Below are positions 7,643 to 17,300 of a stretch of 64,000 nucleotides of DNA, piece by piece. The notes beneath the pieces were generated by a model that saw only the letters and a list, made by a program, of their open reading frames with translations, made no database searches and was not told the DNA's origin. The DNA is from Hyphomicrobiales bacterium (GTDB lineage Bacteria; Pseudomonadota; Alphaproteobacteria; Rhizobiales; Rhizobiaceae). The translations under genes and the position numbers were made by a program. The stretch spans positions 18,784 through 82,783 of the forward strand of contig UBYX01000006.1 in assembly GCA_900469955.1 (NCBI GenBank), in the 5' to 3' direction. Each line of letters starts with the position of its first letter. Position 1 is the first letter of the stretch.

Positions 7643-10600
7643 TTATGCGGATACCACAAAGGGCGTCGTGCTTTCCCCCGTCCTGTAGGTCCATTCGACA
7701 CCGTCTTGCCCGGTCCCCAGCAGATTGAGGACGGCGCAAGGCAGGTTTCGAGATGTCATCTTCCGCCGCAGAAACTCTGCCTGAGCGCGGTCGTGAGTTG
7801 ATAAGAGCACCTGATATCCGCGGCTGGCCACAAGATTGCAGACGAAATCCGCGAAAGCGGCAGCGTGGATAGTGTCGTTGTGCTGAAGCGGGTCATCCAG
7901 GACCAACCCCCGCCAGCGGGACCATGGGTAGGTTAGGCTGGCGGCACACAGCATACTGACAGACAAGGCTGCCATTTGGCCTTCGCTGTGTATCAACCGT
8001 GCATCTATGGACGCGATCTCAGGAGGGAGGGCCTGCCCCTCTTTTGTTGGCCGCTGTTCGACGCGGCGGTTCTTAACGTATGACTCCAAGCCCACCCTTG
8101 GATCGCCCATGATTGCCATGTTTATGGCCTTCATGAGGGTGTCGAGAGGCTGCATGTAGCTGGTGTTGAAATCCGCCAGTTCGTCGAGAATGTCTGAGCT
8201 CGCGGCCTGGGCGATGTCTTTTGTCTCTCGGGTTGCCTGCGTGAGTCTGACCTTGGCAGACACGCGATCCTGCGCCTCCTTACGAAGCTGCAGTCTCTCG
8301 CTGTTCGGGGCGCCACTTACCGCGACCCGCAGCCGCTCCAACGCTGCCAGATGATTATCTACGAGAGCCTTGGCAGATCGACCGTCCCGCAGCCGCTTCA
8401 TTAAATCATCGGCTTCTCTCAACCTCTCTCGCAGTCGGCCGATGGTCGTTGTCCACGGAGTGATCGCGTGCTTGTCGGGTACTTCCGATTGAGCGAAAGC
8501 AAGTCTCTGCCAAGTTTCCTCGGCGTAGACTTTTCGTCGCGTCACAGCGGCGACCTGATCAATAGCCTGTTGTTGACGCGTCCTTGCGGCCGGGAGTGCA
8601 ACGTCAAGCGATGCCAGCCGCTGTTCAATCGACTGCCGCGCCTGCGTTGCTTGTCGGCTCTTCTCCTCAGCCGCAGAAAGTTCGCTCTGAGTTCCACGGA
8701 TTGCTTCCGCCAACTGGGCCTCGCCGAGATCACCAACGATTTCCACGAGCTCTCGAACGGAGGACGCCGCGGCGTCGAATTCGGCTGCAGTAGTCGACTG
8801 TGTTTGGGTTGCGGCGTTCAGTTGAAGCTGAGCTTGGTCACGCCTCCTGATGGCAGCGGCCTGCTCGCCTCCGGGCGTGAAGAAATCGCCGTTCAAGCGG
8901 TTCCGCCAATACCACTTCCGCTGCCTCAACCTCAATATTTCTTCGGCGCTCGTCGCCAGTTGTCGATGACGCTCTTCAGCGACCACACGGTCAACTACAG
9001 CGTCGCCGAACACACCAATACCCACGTCAGTCCTTGCGCGTTCCTCGGATTGGAGTTCTTCAGTGAGCGTGGTCAGCTCTTGCTTGGCGGTCTTCAGTCG
9101 GTCGAGGCGGTTGGTGGCTGTCTCGGAGCGCTGCGACGCAGATTGAACGCGCTCCTCTTGCGCAAGAACCAGGGGAGCCAGCCTTGCTGCTGCACTTGCT
9201 GCCCGTTGTTGTAGTTCACCCTTAACCTCGAAGTGGGTCGCGCAAACAGGACAGTCGCATGCATCATGCGGAAGGTTGGCGGCAACGCTAGCGACCGCGC
9301 TCGACATTTCCGAGACCGTCTTCCTCAACTCGATAAGGACGGCGTTCTGCTCATCAAGGAGTGTCTTCGCTTCTCGAGCCGAGACGTCCGCGTGCTCGAT
9401 GTCCAAGTCTAGCGTGGGGAAGCGCAGTTGGGACGACTGTATCGACGCCTGCAGCTCCGCAACCTTCGCATCGCGAGCAAGCCACAGATCCACATTATGC
9501 CTCTCGGTCTGGTCTAATCGGCTCCTTTCATCGAGCCGGCCAACATCACTTTCAATTCGACGCACGATCTGCAGCCGACGTTCCAAGGCCTTCACGGTTA
9601 GGTTTTCGTCAGCGACTGCCTCGTAAGCCCCGACGAGGGCAGCGTCCGCCTCCTCCTTCCGAGTCTGCGCAACCGCCTGGGCAGTCTTTGCGTCCCGCAG
9701 GCCGGTCAGCAGACTGAAGACGGCTCGGTGCGCTTCTGCCAAGCTGGTCGCGCTGACCTCCTCGGCCTTGGCCTTCTCCAATGAGGCGGCGGTCTCCGCG
9801 TGTTGTGACGTCATAGTCACTACCTGCCCGTCAGCGATCGCCTTTGCAGCCTCATGCTCGAGCGCTTGCCGCGTCGCGCTCTCCCATTCCTCAAGTACAG
9901 ACGTCGCCTCGGCCAGACCTTTTTCAAGGCTCCGCAGTCGTATCCGCTGCTCATTGAGACGCTCGTCCAACGCCGAGATCGTGTTCTGATCGAAGCCAGC
10001 TACTGGCGTCTGAGACTTGTTGCCCGCCGCATCATCCAGTAGCCGCGAAATTGTATGGGTTGCCTCGGTGGCGGCAACGTCATCCAAGGCGCCAACTCCG
10101 GTCAGCCCGGACCAAAGATTCGCCTCTGTGTCGAGAATACCTTGGAGAGCGTCGACCTCGTCACTCAGCAGTTTGATCCGGCCGTTATAGGCTCGGGCGG
10201 CTTTCGTATTGCCCTTGCCATGAAGCGCATTCGCGACGTCTTCGATCTCTTTGCTTTCGGCTGCCTCCTTCAGGATATCGAACCGCTCACCCGGATCTCG
10301 GTTCGTGAGCCGGGACATCGTGGACTGTCCAAGGAAGTGGGTGAGTAGCAAATACCTCGACAGTCCGGAAATACTCCGGCCCCAGTTCTCGTCTTTTAAG
10401 AATTCCGTAATGTCGTCGATATTGCCGCCCGTGACCGACCTGGTAGCCTCGGAGGAAGACAGGGTGCGCGAAACACTTTTCTCCCCAGTGAAGTCCATGG
10501 TCACGGACGTGGGGCCAGGCGTTCCTTCGCGCCACCGGCAAAGATAGCTGCCAACCTTTTTGACCCCGTCGGCATCACGGAAGTGGTCAATCCTGTCTGT

Positions 10601-10756
10601 CAGCGCCCATTCGAGTCCATCGAATAGTGAGGACTTACCGATACCGTTGCTGCCCTGAACGATCAGCACGCCGGGACCGTCACGGAGGCGAATATCCAAC
10701 TGCCTGAAGGTTCGGTACTGCTCTAGCCGGACGCGGGTAAGGTAAACGCTGCTCAT
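7643..10756 (-). CDS. SMC/Rad50-like ABC ATPase of an ABC-3C-type system
   Basis: The product (1037 residues from ATG 10756) is a RecN/Rad50/SMC-type ATPase. The N-terminal head has QGSNGIGKSSLFDGLEWAL (Walker A, about residues 34-50). Long charged heptad-rich coiled coil runs from about 170 to 850, interrupted near residue 505 by a zinc-hook-like CDCPVCATHF. The C-terminal head has an ABC signature-like SEGQMAALS (about 920) and Walker B GLVLDDPLQHND (about 950) followed by a D-loop-like His segment. An upstream in-frame start at 10837 was rejected because GGGAGG precedes 10756 and the ATG overlaps the upstream gene's stop (ATGA). It is the last gene of the three-gene operon, presumably sensing or clamping foreign nucleic acid. 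Confidence 0.85.
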   Translation of the reverse strand: MSSVYLTRVRLEQYRTFRQLDIRLRDGPGVLIVQGSNGIGKSSLFDGLEWALTDRIDHFRDADGVKKVGSYLCRWREGTPGPTSVTMDFTGEKSVSRTLSSSEATRSVTGGNIDDITEFLKDENWGRSISGLSRYLLLTHFLGQSTMSRLTNRDPGERFDILKEAAESKEIEDVANALHGKGNTKAARAYNGRIKLLSDEVDALQGILDTEANLWSGLTGVGALDDVAATEATHTISRLLDDAAGNKSQTPVAGFDQNTISALDERLNEQRIRLRSLEKGLAEATSVLEEWESATRQALEHEAAKAIADGQVVTMTSQHAETAASLEKAKAEEVSATSLAEAHRAVFSLLTGLRDAKTAQAVAQTRKEEADAALVGAYEAVADENLTVKALERRLQIVRRIESDVGRLDERSRLDQTERHNVDLWLARDAKVAELQASIQSSQLRFPTLDLDIEHADVSAREAKTLLDEQNAVLIELRKTVSEMSSAVASVAANLPHDACDCPVCATHFEVKGELQQRAASAAARLAPLVLAQEERVQSASQRSETATNRLDRLKTAKQELTTLTEELQSEERARTDVGIGVFGDAVVDRVVAEERHRQLATSAEEILRLRQRKWYWRNRLNGDFFTPGGEQAAAIRRRDQAQLQLNAATQTQSTTAAEFDAAASSVRELVEIVGDLGEAQLAEAIRGTQSELSAAEEKSRQATQARQSIEQRLASLDVALPAARTRQQQAIDQVAAVTRRKVYAEETWQRLAFAQSEVPDKHAITPWTTTIGRLRERLREADDLMKRLRDGRSAKALVDNHLAALERLRVAVSGAPNSERLQLRKEAQDRVSAKVRLTQATRETKDIAQAASSDILDELADFNTSYMQPLDTLMKAINMAIMGDPRVGLESYVKNRRVEQRPTKEGQALPPEIASIDARLIHSEGQMAALSVSMLCAASLTYPWSRWRGLVLDDPLQHNDTIHAAAFADFVCNLVASRGYQVLLSTHDRAQAEFLRRKMTSRNLPCAVLNLLGTGQDGVEWTYRTGESTTPFVVSA

Positions 10757-11400
10757 TTCGACGCCTCCCTTGTCAGGACAAGTTCTGTCACAAGGCTCTC
10801 TGGGTCGTCTATCAACTGCTGTGAGAGCGAAACCCACTGCTGAGCTACATCCTGATTGAGCCCGTGTTTCTCGAGAAGGCGCTGAGCCAATTCGTGTGTC
10901 TGATCGAGCGGTGCGTCACTCACCGCCGTCACATGCTCCCACGGCATCGACAGAAAAGTTCTCGCCAAGAAAACGTCGAACGACTCCTGCACCGCCGTCT
11001 GTTTCGGGATCCAAACCAGTTTCCGACAGACGGTCTCGTCACGTTCGATGAGGTCGACCAGCCGGGCCCAGTCCCCTGTCGGAGTAGGAGCGGTTGCGCA
11101 TAGCAACAAATGTGCGTTTATGACCTCTCGCTCATACATATATGACCTGGCGACGACCATCTGGGCGTGCAGCTTTTTGAGTGCAGCCGTAACGCCCTCA
11201 ACCGTATCGAGCGCTATAGGCGCGACGATCACCGGATACTGACCCAGGCGGAGACCAAACAGGCCAGGCATCGCCTTCGTCTCGGCTTCAGCCGGCCGGC
11301 TGCGAAACGTCGGTGAGGCGAAGTCTTTGACTTCGTCAGCTCTCCAACCCAGTTGCTCCGTCGCGGCGACCAACAAGAACTTCAAAACCTCAGGTGTCAT
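10753..11400 (-). CDS. ABC-3C middle-component candidate (MC1-like)
   Basis: This 215-residue protein has no membrane segment or catalytic motif. It sits between a FAD-type protein and an SMC-like ATPase, overlapping each by 4 bases (ATGA), exactly the position of the small middle component in ABC three-component conflict systems. The segment DLIERDETVCRKLVWIP resembles, from memory, the conserved core of the MC1 family. The middle component is thought to couple the ATPase to the effector-bearing partner. Family membership is inferred from order, size and that short segment; a profile search would settle it. Confidence 0.55.
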   Translation of the reverse strand: MTPEVLKFLLVAATEQLGWRADEVKDFASPTFRSRPAEAETKAMPGLFGLRLGQYPVIVAPIALDTVEGVTAALKKLHAQMVVARSYMYEREVINAHLLLCATAPTPTGDWARLVDLIERDETVCRKLVWIPKQTAVQESFDVFLARTFLSMPWEHVTAVSDAPLDQTHELAQRLLEKHGLNQDVAQQWVSLSQQLIDDPESLVTELVLTREASK

Positions 11401-13928
11401 GTCAGTACCCTATCGCGATCGTTGTTCTGCCGCTCACGCCACGCCTGAAATTCTTCCTTCACCGCGGTTTTCCACGCAGGAAGCCCAGTCTTGAGTGCCG
11501 TGCGCCACGGCCCATCATTCCGAACGATCGCCGGCTTGGTACGTCGCGCTACATCAAGCCCGGTTCCGGGATCTCCGCCGTTCAGGATTGTGTCGTCAGG
11601 TCCTGTTACGAATACCTCGGAGCTGCGAGAGAGGATAAGGGCGTCGACGTCCCAATGTTCGGGCAAACTCCATTCAGTGAGCAAGCCGCCATCGTCCAAC
11701 TTGTCAGCGGATGAACCCAGTGCATGCCCGTTCTCGTCGAAGCTAAGATTTCCTCTGGGCACTGATGCCGGCTGGAGTGGCTCACCGAGGTGGGTTGCAA
11801 GGATCAGCACCAATGCGCCCGCCATGCGCTCGAGCACAGTTACGTCGCCGCTCCATGGCTTTGCGCTCTCAGGGCCGATGCTGCCCAACCAAGCAAGGAA
11901 ATCACGGCGGAGGGCGGGTGACGCATCAAGTGTATGGCGCCATCCGGCCCAGGTGGCGAGAACCTCTGCAAAAACATCTGCTGCGACCTTTCCCAAAGTA
12001 TCGCATGTACCAGCAGCCTGCGCTGCTACGAGCATGGCTTCCAATTGGCGGACGAGAGAGGCATCGACATGCTCTCTGATATCGATCGCGCTGACCAACC
12101 GGTAGGGATAGCGTGACGCCGCAGTCATAGCGGTGGCGGCGTTGGGCAGCCTGGATTTCCACGCCTCTTGCACGGTTGCTCCAAGGCTGAGGGTGATCTT
12201 GCCTCCACTGGCTTTGCTCAAGCGAATCAAGTCATCAGCGTCGATTTTCTCCGGTGTCACCTCTAGTTGCACGACGACAGGTGTGGCCGCGGACTCGCAC
12301 TGGGTCACCAGCTCCTCAAGCAAGACCTTGCCGCGCTGCACCAATGTCTGGGTCGCGACGTCCCAGGTGACTAAAATGGTGGAGGCCTCAAGGGTGGATC
12401 GCCCGGCGAGCTGCGATTTTCTGGCAGCGTCGGCAAGTCTAAGCAGCCAGAGGTCGAAAAACACAGTATAAGTTTCGGCATCGAGGGTGGGCGGGACAAG
12501 CAGTTCGGGCTTCGCCTTGAACCGGTCCGTGGATACCCTCTGATACTCGTCGAACTGCTCTTTTGCTGGGAAATAGCGCTCGTTCTTATCTGGGCCATGC
12601 CGCAGGATCACATGATGGAACCGCTCCACAAGGGCTGCCCCATTCAAGGTTATCCCTACAGGCTCAAGGCCATCTGCGTGCTCGATCACATCTTCGATCA
12701 TACCGGAGCTGCGGCGGACGACGACACCTTTCTGCTGAGCTGCGTGCAGGACAGCGAAGACCATTGCTTGGTTGAGCTGAGCTGCCTTTCCCACTGAGAA
12801 CAGCGGACCGCTGGAGTTGACGGTCAGAAGCCGATCGGCCCGGACTTGCGGCACCAGCCGATCTAGGATCCCCCGCTCACCAAAGGTCGTGAGCACGTCC
12901 TTCTCGAATATCGGCTCCAGATCAGCCTCCGGCGCGAGACCCTCGTACGCCTTCAGGACAGTAGTTCGCAGGATGTCTTGATTGAAATAGCCGAGGAAGG
13001 TCTCTGTAAACGGGACGTGCTCGAACCCATCGATAAGGAGGTTTAGGATGTCAGTTAGTGCGCCATCGCCATTCCCGCTTACAAGATAGGTCGCAGGCGC
13101 AATGGCCTCGACCGCGGCTGTCCCGACGCCCCGCTCCTTCCAATAGTCATAGGTGTCAGCCGCCCCGACGGTCCGTTCGTCTCCAAAGCCCATGGCGAGG
13201 AAGACCTTCTGGACGATCTTTGACACGCCACCGGCGAACGTCATTCGCCATTCCGCACCGGACTTTTCCAGCTTCTCGAGGCGAGCTCCCTTATTCCAAA
13301 TGAGCTTCGTGAGCATGGCGTTGTGGCTATGGAATTCGGCTGCTAGCCGCTTCGCGATCGGCTTGCCGGTATCCAGATCCCAGTCGAGGAACGGCAATCC
13401 GGCGCTCTTGTCGAGCGACCCTGGCGCTGGCCATTCGTAGATATGGGGATGGAGCAGGCGAGGCGAGGCGCTCTGAAGTTGAAGCACTTCTAGCGCGGGG
13501 TCGTACAGGCCGACGTCGTAGTCCAGAAGGCCCAGTGCCAATGCGCAAGTCACGCCCGCGGCGCCACCACCGACAACGGCCACTGTATCGTTCGGCTTAA
13601 GCATGCCTCGCTCGTGCAGCGCTCTGACCAATCGGAATGCACGGACCTGCTGGGAATAGAATGTGATGCGCCGCTCGAACGTGCCTAGAAAATATAGACC
13701 GTCGCTTCCCGGCAGCGTGCTTGCCGTAATCCAATCATTTAGCGGGTCCGAGATACCGATCATGCCTACTTTGCTCGGCGCGGGCATCCTCGCGCACAGC
13801 GCGGCGCCGACCAATTGCTCCGAATTCGTTGTTTCCCCCAGCTCAGGATTTCCAAAGGAATCCGAAGCACCGGTCAATCCTTGCCGGCAAAATCCGGCCC
13901 GCGCAATAGTCGATCTACGAAAGAACAC
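11397..13928 (-). CDS. FAD/NAD(P)-binding ABC-3C large component
   Basis: The roughly 800-843 residue protein starts with a dinucleotide-binding Rossmann fold, DTVAVVGGGAAGVTCALAL near residue 117 (GxGxxG), then LLDYDVGLYDP. A distinctive LLHPHIYEWPAPGS and LDWDLDTG follow. A second mononucleotide-type motif, YLVSGNGDGALTDIL, lies near residue 283. The C-terminal 280 residues match nothing I recognise and may be the partner-interaction region. First gene of the minus-strand operon, it overlaps the middle component by 4 bases. A redox or NAD-consuming effector is one possibility; the enzyme activity is untested. The 5' end is uncertain: GTG 13928 gives 843 residues, while ATGs at 13787 and 13766 are equally plausible because homology seems to begin near residue 55. 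Confidence 0.7.
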   Translation of the reverse strand: MFFRRSTIARAGFCRQGLTGASDSFGNPELGETTNSEQLVGAALCARMPAPSKVGMIGISDPLNDWITASTLPGSDGLYFLGTFERRITFYSQQVRAFRLVRALHERGMLKPNDTVAVVGGGAAGVTCALALGLLDYDVGLYDPALEVLQLQSASPRLLHPHIYEWPAPGSLDKSAGLPFLDWDLDTGKPIAKRLAAEFHSHNAMLTKLIWNKGARLEKLEKSGAEWRMTFAGGVSKIVQKVFLAMGFGDERTVGAADTYDYWKERGVGTAAVEAIAPATYLVSGNGDGALTDILNLLIDGFEHVPFTETFLGYFNQDILRTTVLKAYEGLAPEADLEPIFEKDVLTTFGERGILDRLVPQVRADRLLTVNSSGPLFSVGKAAQLNQAMVFAVLHAAQQKGVVVRRSSGMIEDVIEHADGLEPVGITLNGAALVERFHHVILRHGPDKNERYFPAKEQFDEYQRVSTDRFKAKPELLVPPTLDAETYTVFFDLWLLRLADAARKSQLAGRSTLEASTILVTWDVATQTLVQRGKVLLEELVTQCESAATPVVVQLEVTPEKIDADDLIRLSKASGGKITLSLGATVQEAWKSRLPNAATAMTAASRYPYRLVSAIDIREHVDASLVRQLEAMLVAAQAAGTCDTLGKVAADVFAEVLATWAGWRHTLDASPALRRDFLAWLGSIGPESAKPWSGDVTVLERMAGALVLILATHLGEPLQPASVPRGNLSFDENGHALGSSADKLDDGGLLTEWSLPEHWDVDALILSRSSEVFVTGPDDTILNGGDPGTGLDVARRTKPAIVRNDGPWRTALKTGLPAWKTAVKEEFQAWRERQNNDRDRVLT

Positions 13929-14070
13929 CCCAAAAGGTTGAGTAGGTCGTTTTGGAGTGACGATTGGGGAGACCGTCCGCTTCTGGCAATCGGCCGAAGC
14001 AGCATTTACGACCGAGGCGCGTAGCCGCCGTGCCGCGGTGGTTGCCAGTAAGGTAGCTTCGGCGCTCAGC

Positions 14071-14087
14071 GCGGAAATTATTTCCGC
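14071..14087. repeat. Island palindrome, copy B
   Basis: GCGGAAATTATTTCCGC, perfect 8-base arms around a central T. It lies in the 385-base space between the divergent ABC-3C operon and the exonuclease-RecQ gene, a position suited to an operator serving both promoters. The rest of 13929-14313 holds no gene. Confidence 0.8.
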
Positions 14088-14313
14088 TTACGCCGCCGGT
14101 TGCCGCCACGCGAAGAACCCAGGCGCAAATCCCCTCTGTGAGGCATCAGGAGCAGTTAACACTCGCCACGGTAGAGGGTCGTATTGTAGAACTGAGTTGG
14201 ATAGGTGGCAATTTCGTAAAGTTCTTGTGTGGTACAAGTAGAACGTTGGCCTTTCGCCAATCACACGACCGTGATCGCCAATCGTTTAGTCACGTGATTA
14301 GAACTTGTTGCAA

Positions 14314-17300
14314 ATGGCTGAGCCTCTCCAACACTTCCTGCAGCGTTGCGTTTCGATCGACCTGGAAGTTGATCCTGCAACTGCTAGCATCTTCGCTTTT
14401 GCGGCAGTGAGCGATGATGCTCGTCTCTCGATCCTGGCAAAAAAACGCGATCTCGTGATGGCCCTCGACCGCCTGGAAGCAGAAGCAACCGAGGGCGTGC
14501 ACCTGCTCGGCCACAACATACTTCGGCATGACTTGCCTCATCTGTTCGCGGTGCGGCCCGGGTTGGCGAATGTTCTTCGATCACCGATAGACACTCTATG
14601 GCTCAATCCCCTCGCATTTCCGCGCAATCCCTACCACCACCTGGTCAAACACTACCATGACGGGCGCCTGCAAGCGGGCCATGTCAACGATCCCGAACTG
14701 GATGCGCGACTGGTGTTTCAGGTAATGCGCAATCAACTGGCGGCTTTGAGGCAGCAGAACGCCGACCAGCCCGATGCCGTTGCGGCCTTTCATTTCCTTG
14801 CTACGAGGATGGAGAACCCAGGTGGGTTCGACGCGGTGTTTCGGGAGGTTCGCGGAGCTCCCGCGCCCGATCCTCTCGCGGCACAAGAAGCGATTTCCCG
14901 GCTTCTGGCGAGGCGCGCCTGCGGGATGCGGCTCGAGCAGACGCTGAACCGCCTTTCTAATCCTCAGCTCGGTTGGCCGATGGCCTATGCTTTGTCCTGG
15001 ATCCTGGTTGCGGGCGGGGATTCCGTCATGCCGCCCTGGGTACGGGCGCAGTTCCGCGAGGCTGCACTGATCGTGCGGCACCTACGCGACGCTAATTGCA
15101 AAAGCCCGTATTGCGCCTGGTGTAGCGAGAAGAACGACCCGGTGCGCGCGCTGTCACGCTGGTTCGGGTTCGATGCCTTCCGCGCGGAGCCCGTGGATGA
15201 TATGGGCCGCCCCCTACAGGAGCGGATCGTCGATGAGACGATGCGCGGGTCGAGCGCCCTCGGCATTCTGCCGACCGGCACCGGCAAATCGGTCTGTTAT
15301 CAGATTCCCGCCCTGTCGAAGTTCGACAAGACCGGAGCGCTGACAGTGGTGATCTCGCCGCTGGTCGCGTTGATGGCTGATCAGGTGCAGGGTATGGCGC
15401 GGGCAGGGATATCCTCTGCCGTGACCGTCAATGGAATGCTTTCGATGCCCGAGCGGCAGGATGCGCTGGATCGTGTCCGCATGGGAGAGGCCGCAATGCT
15501 CCTGATCTCACCCGAGCAATTGCGCAGCAACTCGGTTCGATCGGTTCTGGCACAGCGTGAGATCGGGCTCTGGGTGCTGGACGAAGCGCATTGTGTGTCG
15601 AAATGGGGACACGATTTCCGGCCTGATTACCGCTATGTCAGCCGCTTCATCAAGGAATCTTCGGGCGATGAAGCGCCTGCCCAGGTGCTCTGCCTAACCG
15701 CCACCGCCAAGCCAGAAGTGGTGCGGGACATCCGAGAGCATTTCAAGTCACGGATTGGACGCGAACTTTTGCTGCTGGACGGTGGCGCAGTGCGCACCAA
15801 TCTCAGCTTCGAGGTCCGGCCGACGCAGCGCGGCACCAAGCTGGCGGACATCCTCGATGTGATCGAGACCAAGCTACCACAGGAGGGCGCTTCGGGTGCC
15901 GTGGTTTATTGCGCCACCCGCAGCGAGACACAGCGAGTGGCCGAGTTCCTCAAGCAGCAGGGTCTGTCCGCGGAACGGTTCCACGCCGGGCTGACGTCCG
16001 AGGAGAAGCGTGACATTCAGGAACGATTTCGCATCGGAGATCTGCGAATTATTGCTGCGACCAACGCCTTCGGCATGGGGATCGACAAGCCCGATATCCG
16101 ATTGGTGGTCCATGGCGACATTCCCGGATCACTGGAGAACTATCTGCAGGAAGCGGGGCGAGCGGGCCGTGACCGTGCCCATGCCAACTGCGTGCTGCTC
16201 TTTGGCGAAGAGGACGTCGAGCGCCAGTTCTCGCTTTCGGCTCGCTCGCGCTTAGCCCGGCACGAAATCGGCGCGATCCTCAAGGCCCTGCGGCGTCTTG
16301 ACGAGCGGACGAAAAAGACCGGCACCGTGGTCGCTACGTCGGGCGAAGTCGTGCGAGCTGAACGCGATCAGGAATTCGAGCGCGACACTAACACCGACGA
16401 CACCAGGGTGAAGACCGCGGTGTCATGGCTGGAGGAGGCCACGCTGCTGAGCCGCGAAGAGAACAAGGTTCAGGTCTTCCCCTCATCGCTCAGGATCCGC
16501 AACCTGGAGGAAGCCGAGGCGATTCTGGCCAGAGCCGCGATCACCGGCACCCGTCGCAAGCAGCTTCTGGATATCACGCGCCACTTGATGAACGCGCCGC
16601 CCGATCAGGGCATTTCCACCGACGAGCTGGCGGGGATCAGCGGATTGACAGGGGGTATGCTGAACAAGGCGCTGGCCGATCTCGAGGCGCTCGGGATCGC
16701 CCGCAACGACGTCGTGGTCACGATATTTGTCCATGTTGCGGTGGACGGTCATTCGCAGCAGCGCCTGACGCAGGCCGCGCGACTTGAAACGGCGCTGATT
16801 GCCCTGATGCGGGAGGCCGCCCCAGATGCGGAAGGCGCAGCAGACGTTCCCTTGCATCTGGCTGAAACCTGCCAGGCGCTCCGCAATCAGGGGCACAGCG
16901 CAGTGCGGCCCGACATCGTGGAGAAGCTCTTGCGTAGCATGGGCCGCGACGGGCGCGATCAGGATGGTGGTAAGGGAAATCTGCGGCTGCGCAAGGCTTC
17001 GCGCAACACGTTGATGGTCACGCTGCAACGGTCTTGGCAGGCGTTGGAACAGACAGCAATCCTGCGGCAGCAGGGGGCAGAACGATTGCTAGGGCACCTT
17101 CTGGGCAAGTTGCCGAAGGGTAGCCGCGGCAAGGACATCCAGGTCGAGACCACGATAGGTGACCTGCTCGCCACCCTGACAGGAGACGCGCTGCTGCGCG
17201 GCAGCGGCATTCAGGACATGACAAAACTGATGGAGCGCGCACTCCTGTGGCTGCACGAGCAGGAGGTTGTGACCCTCGGCAAGGGACTGACTATTTTCCG

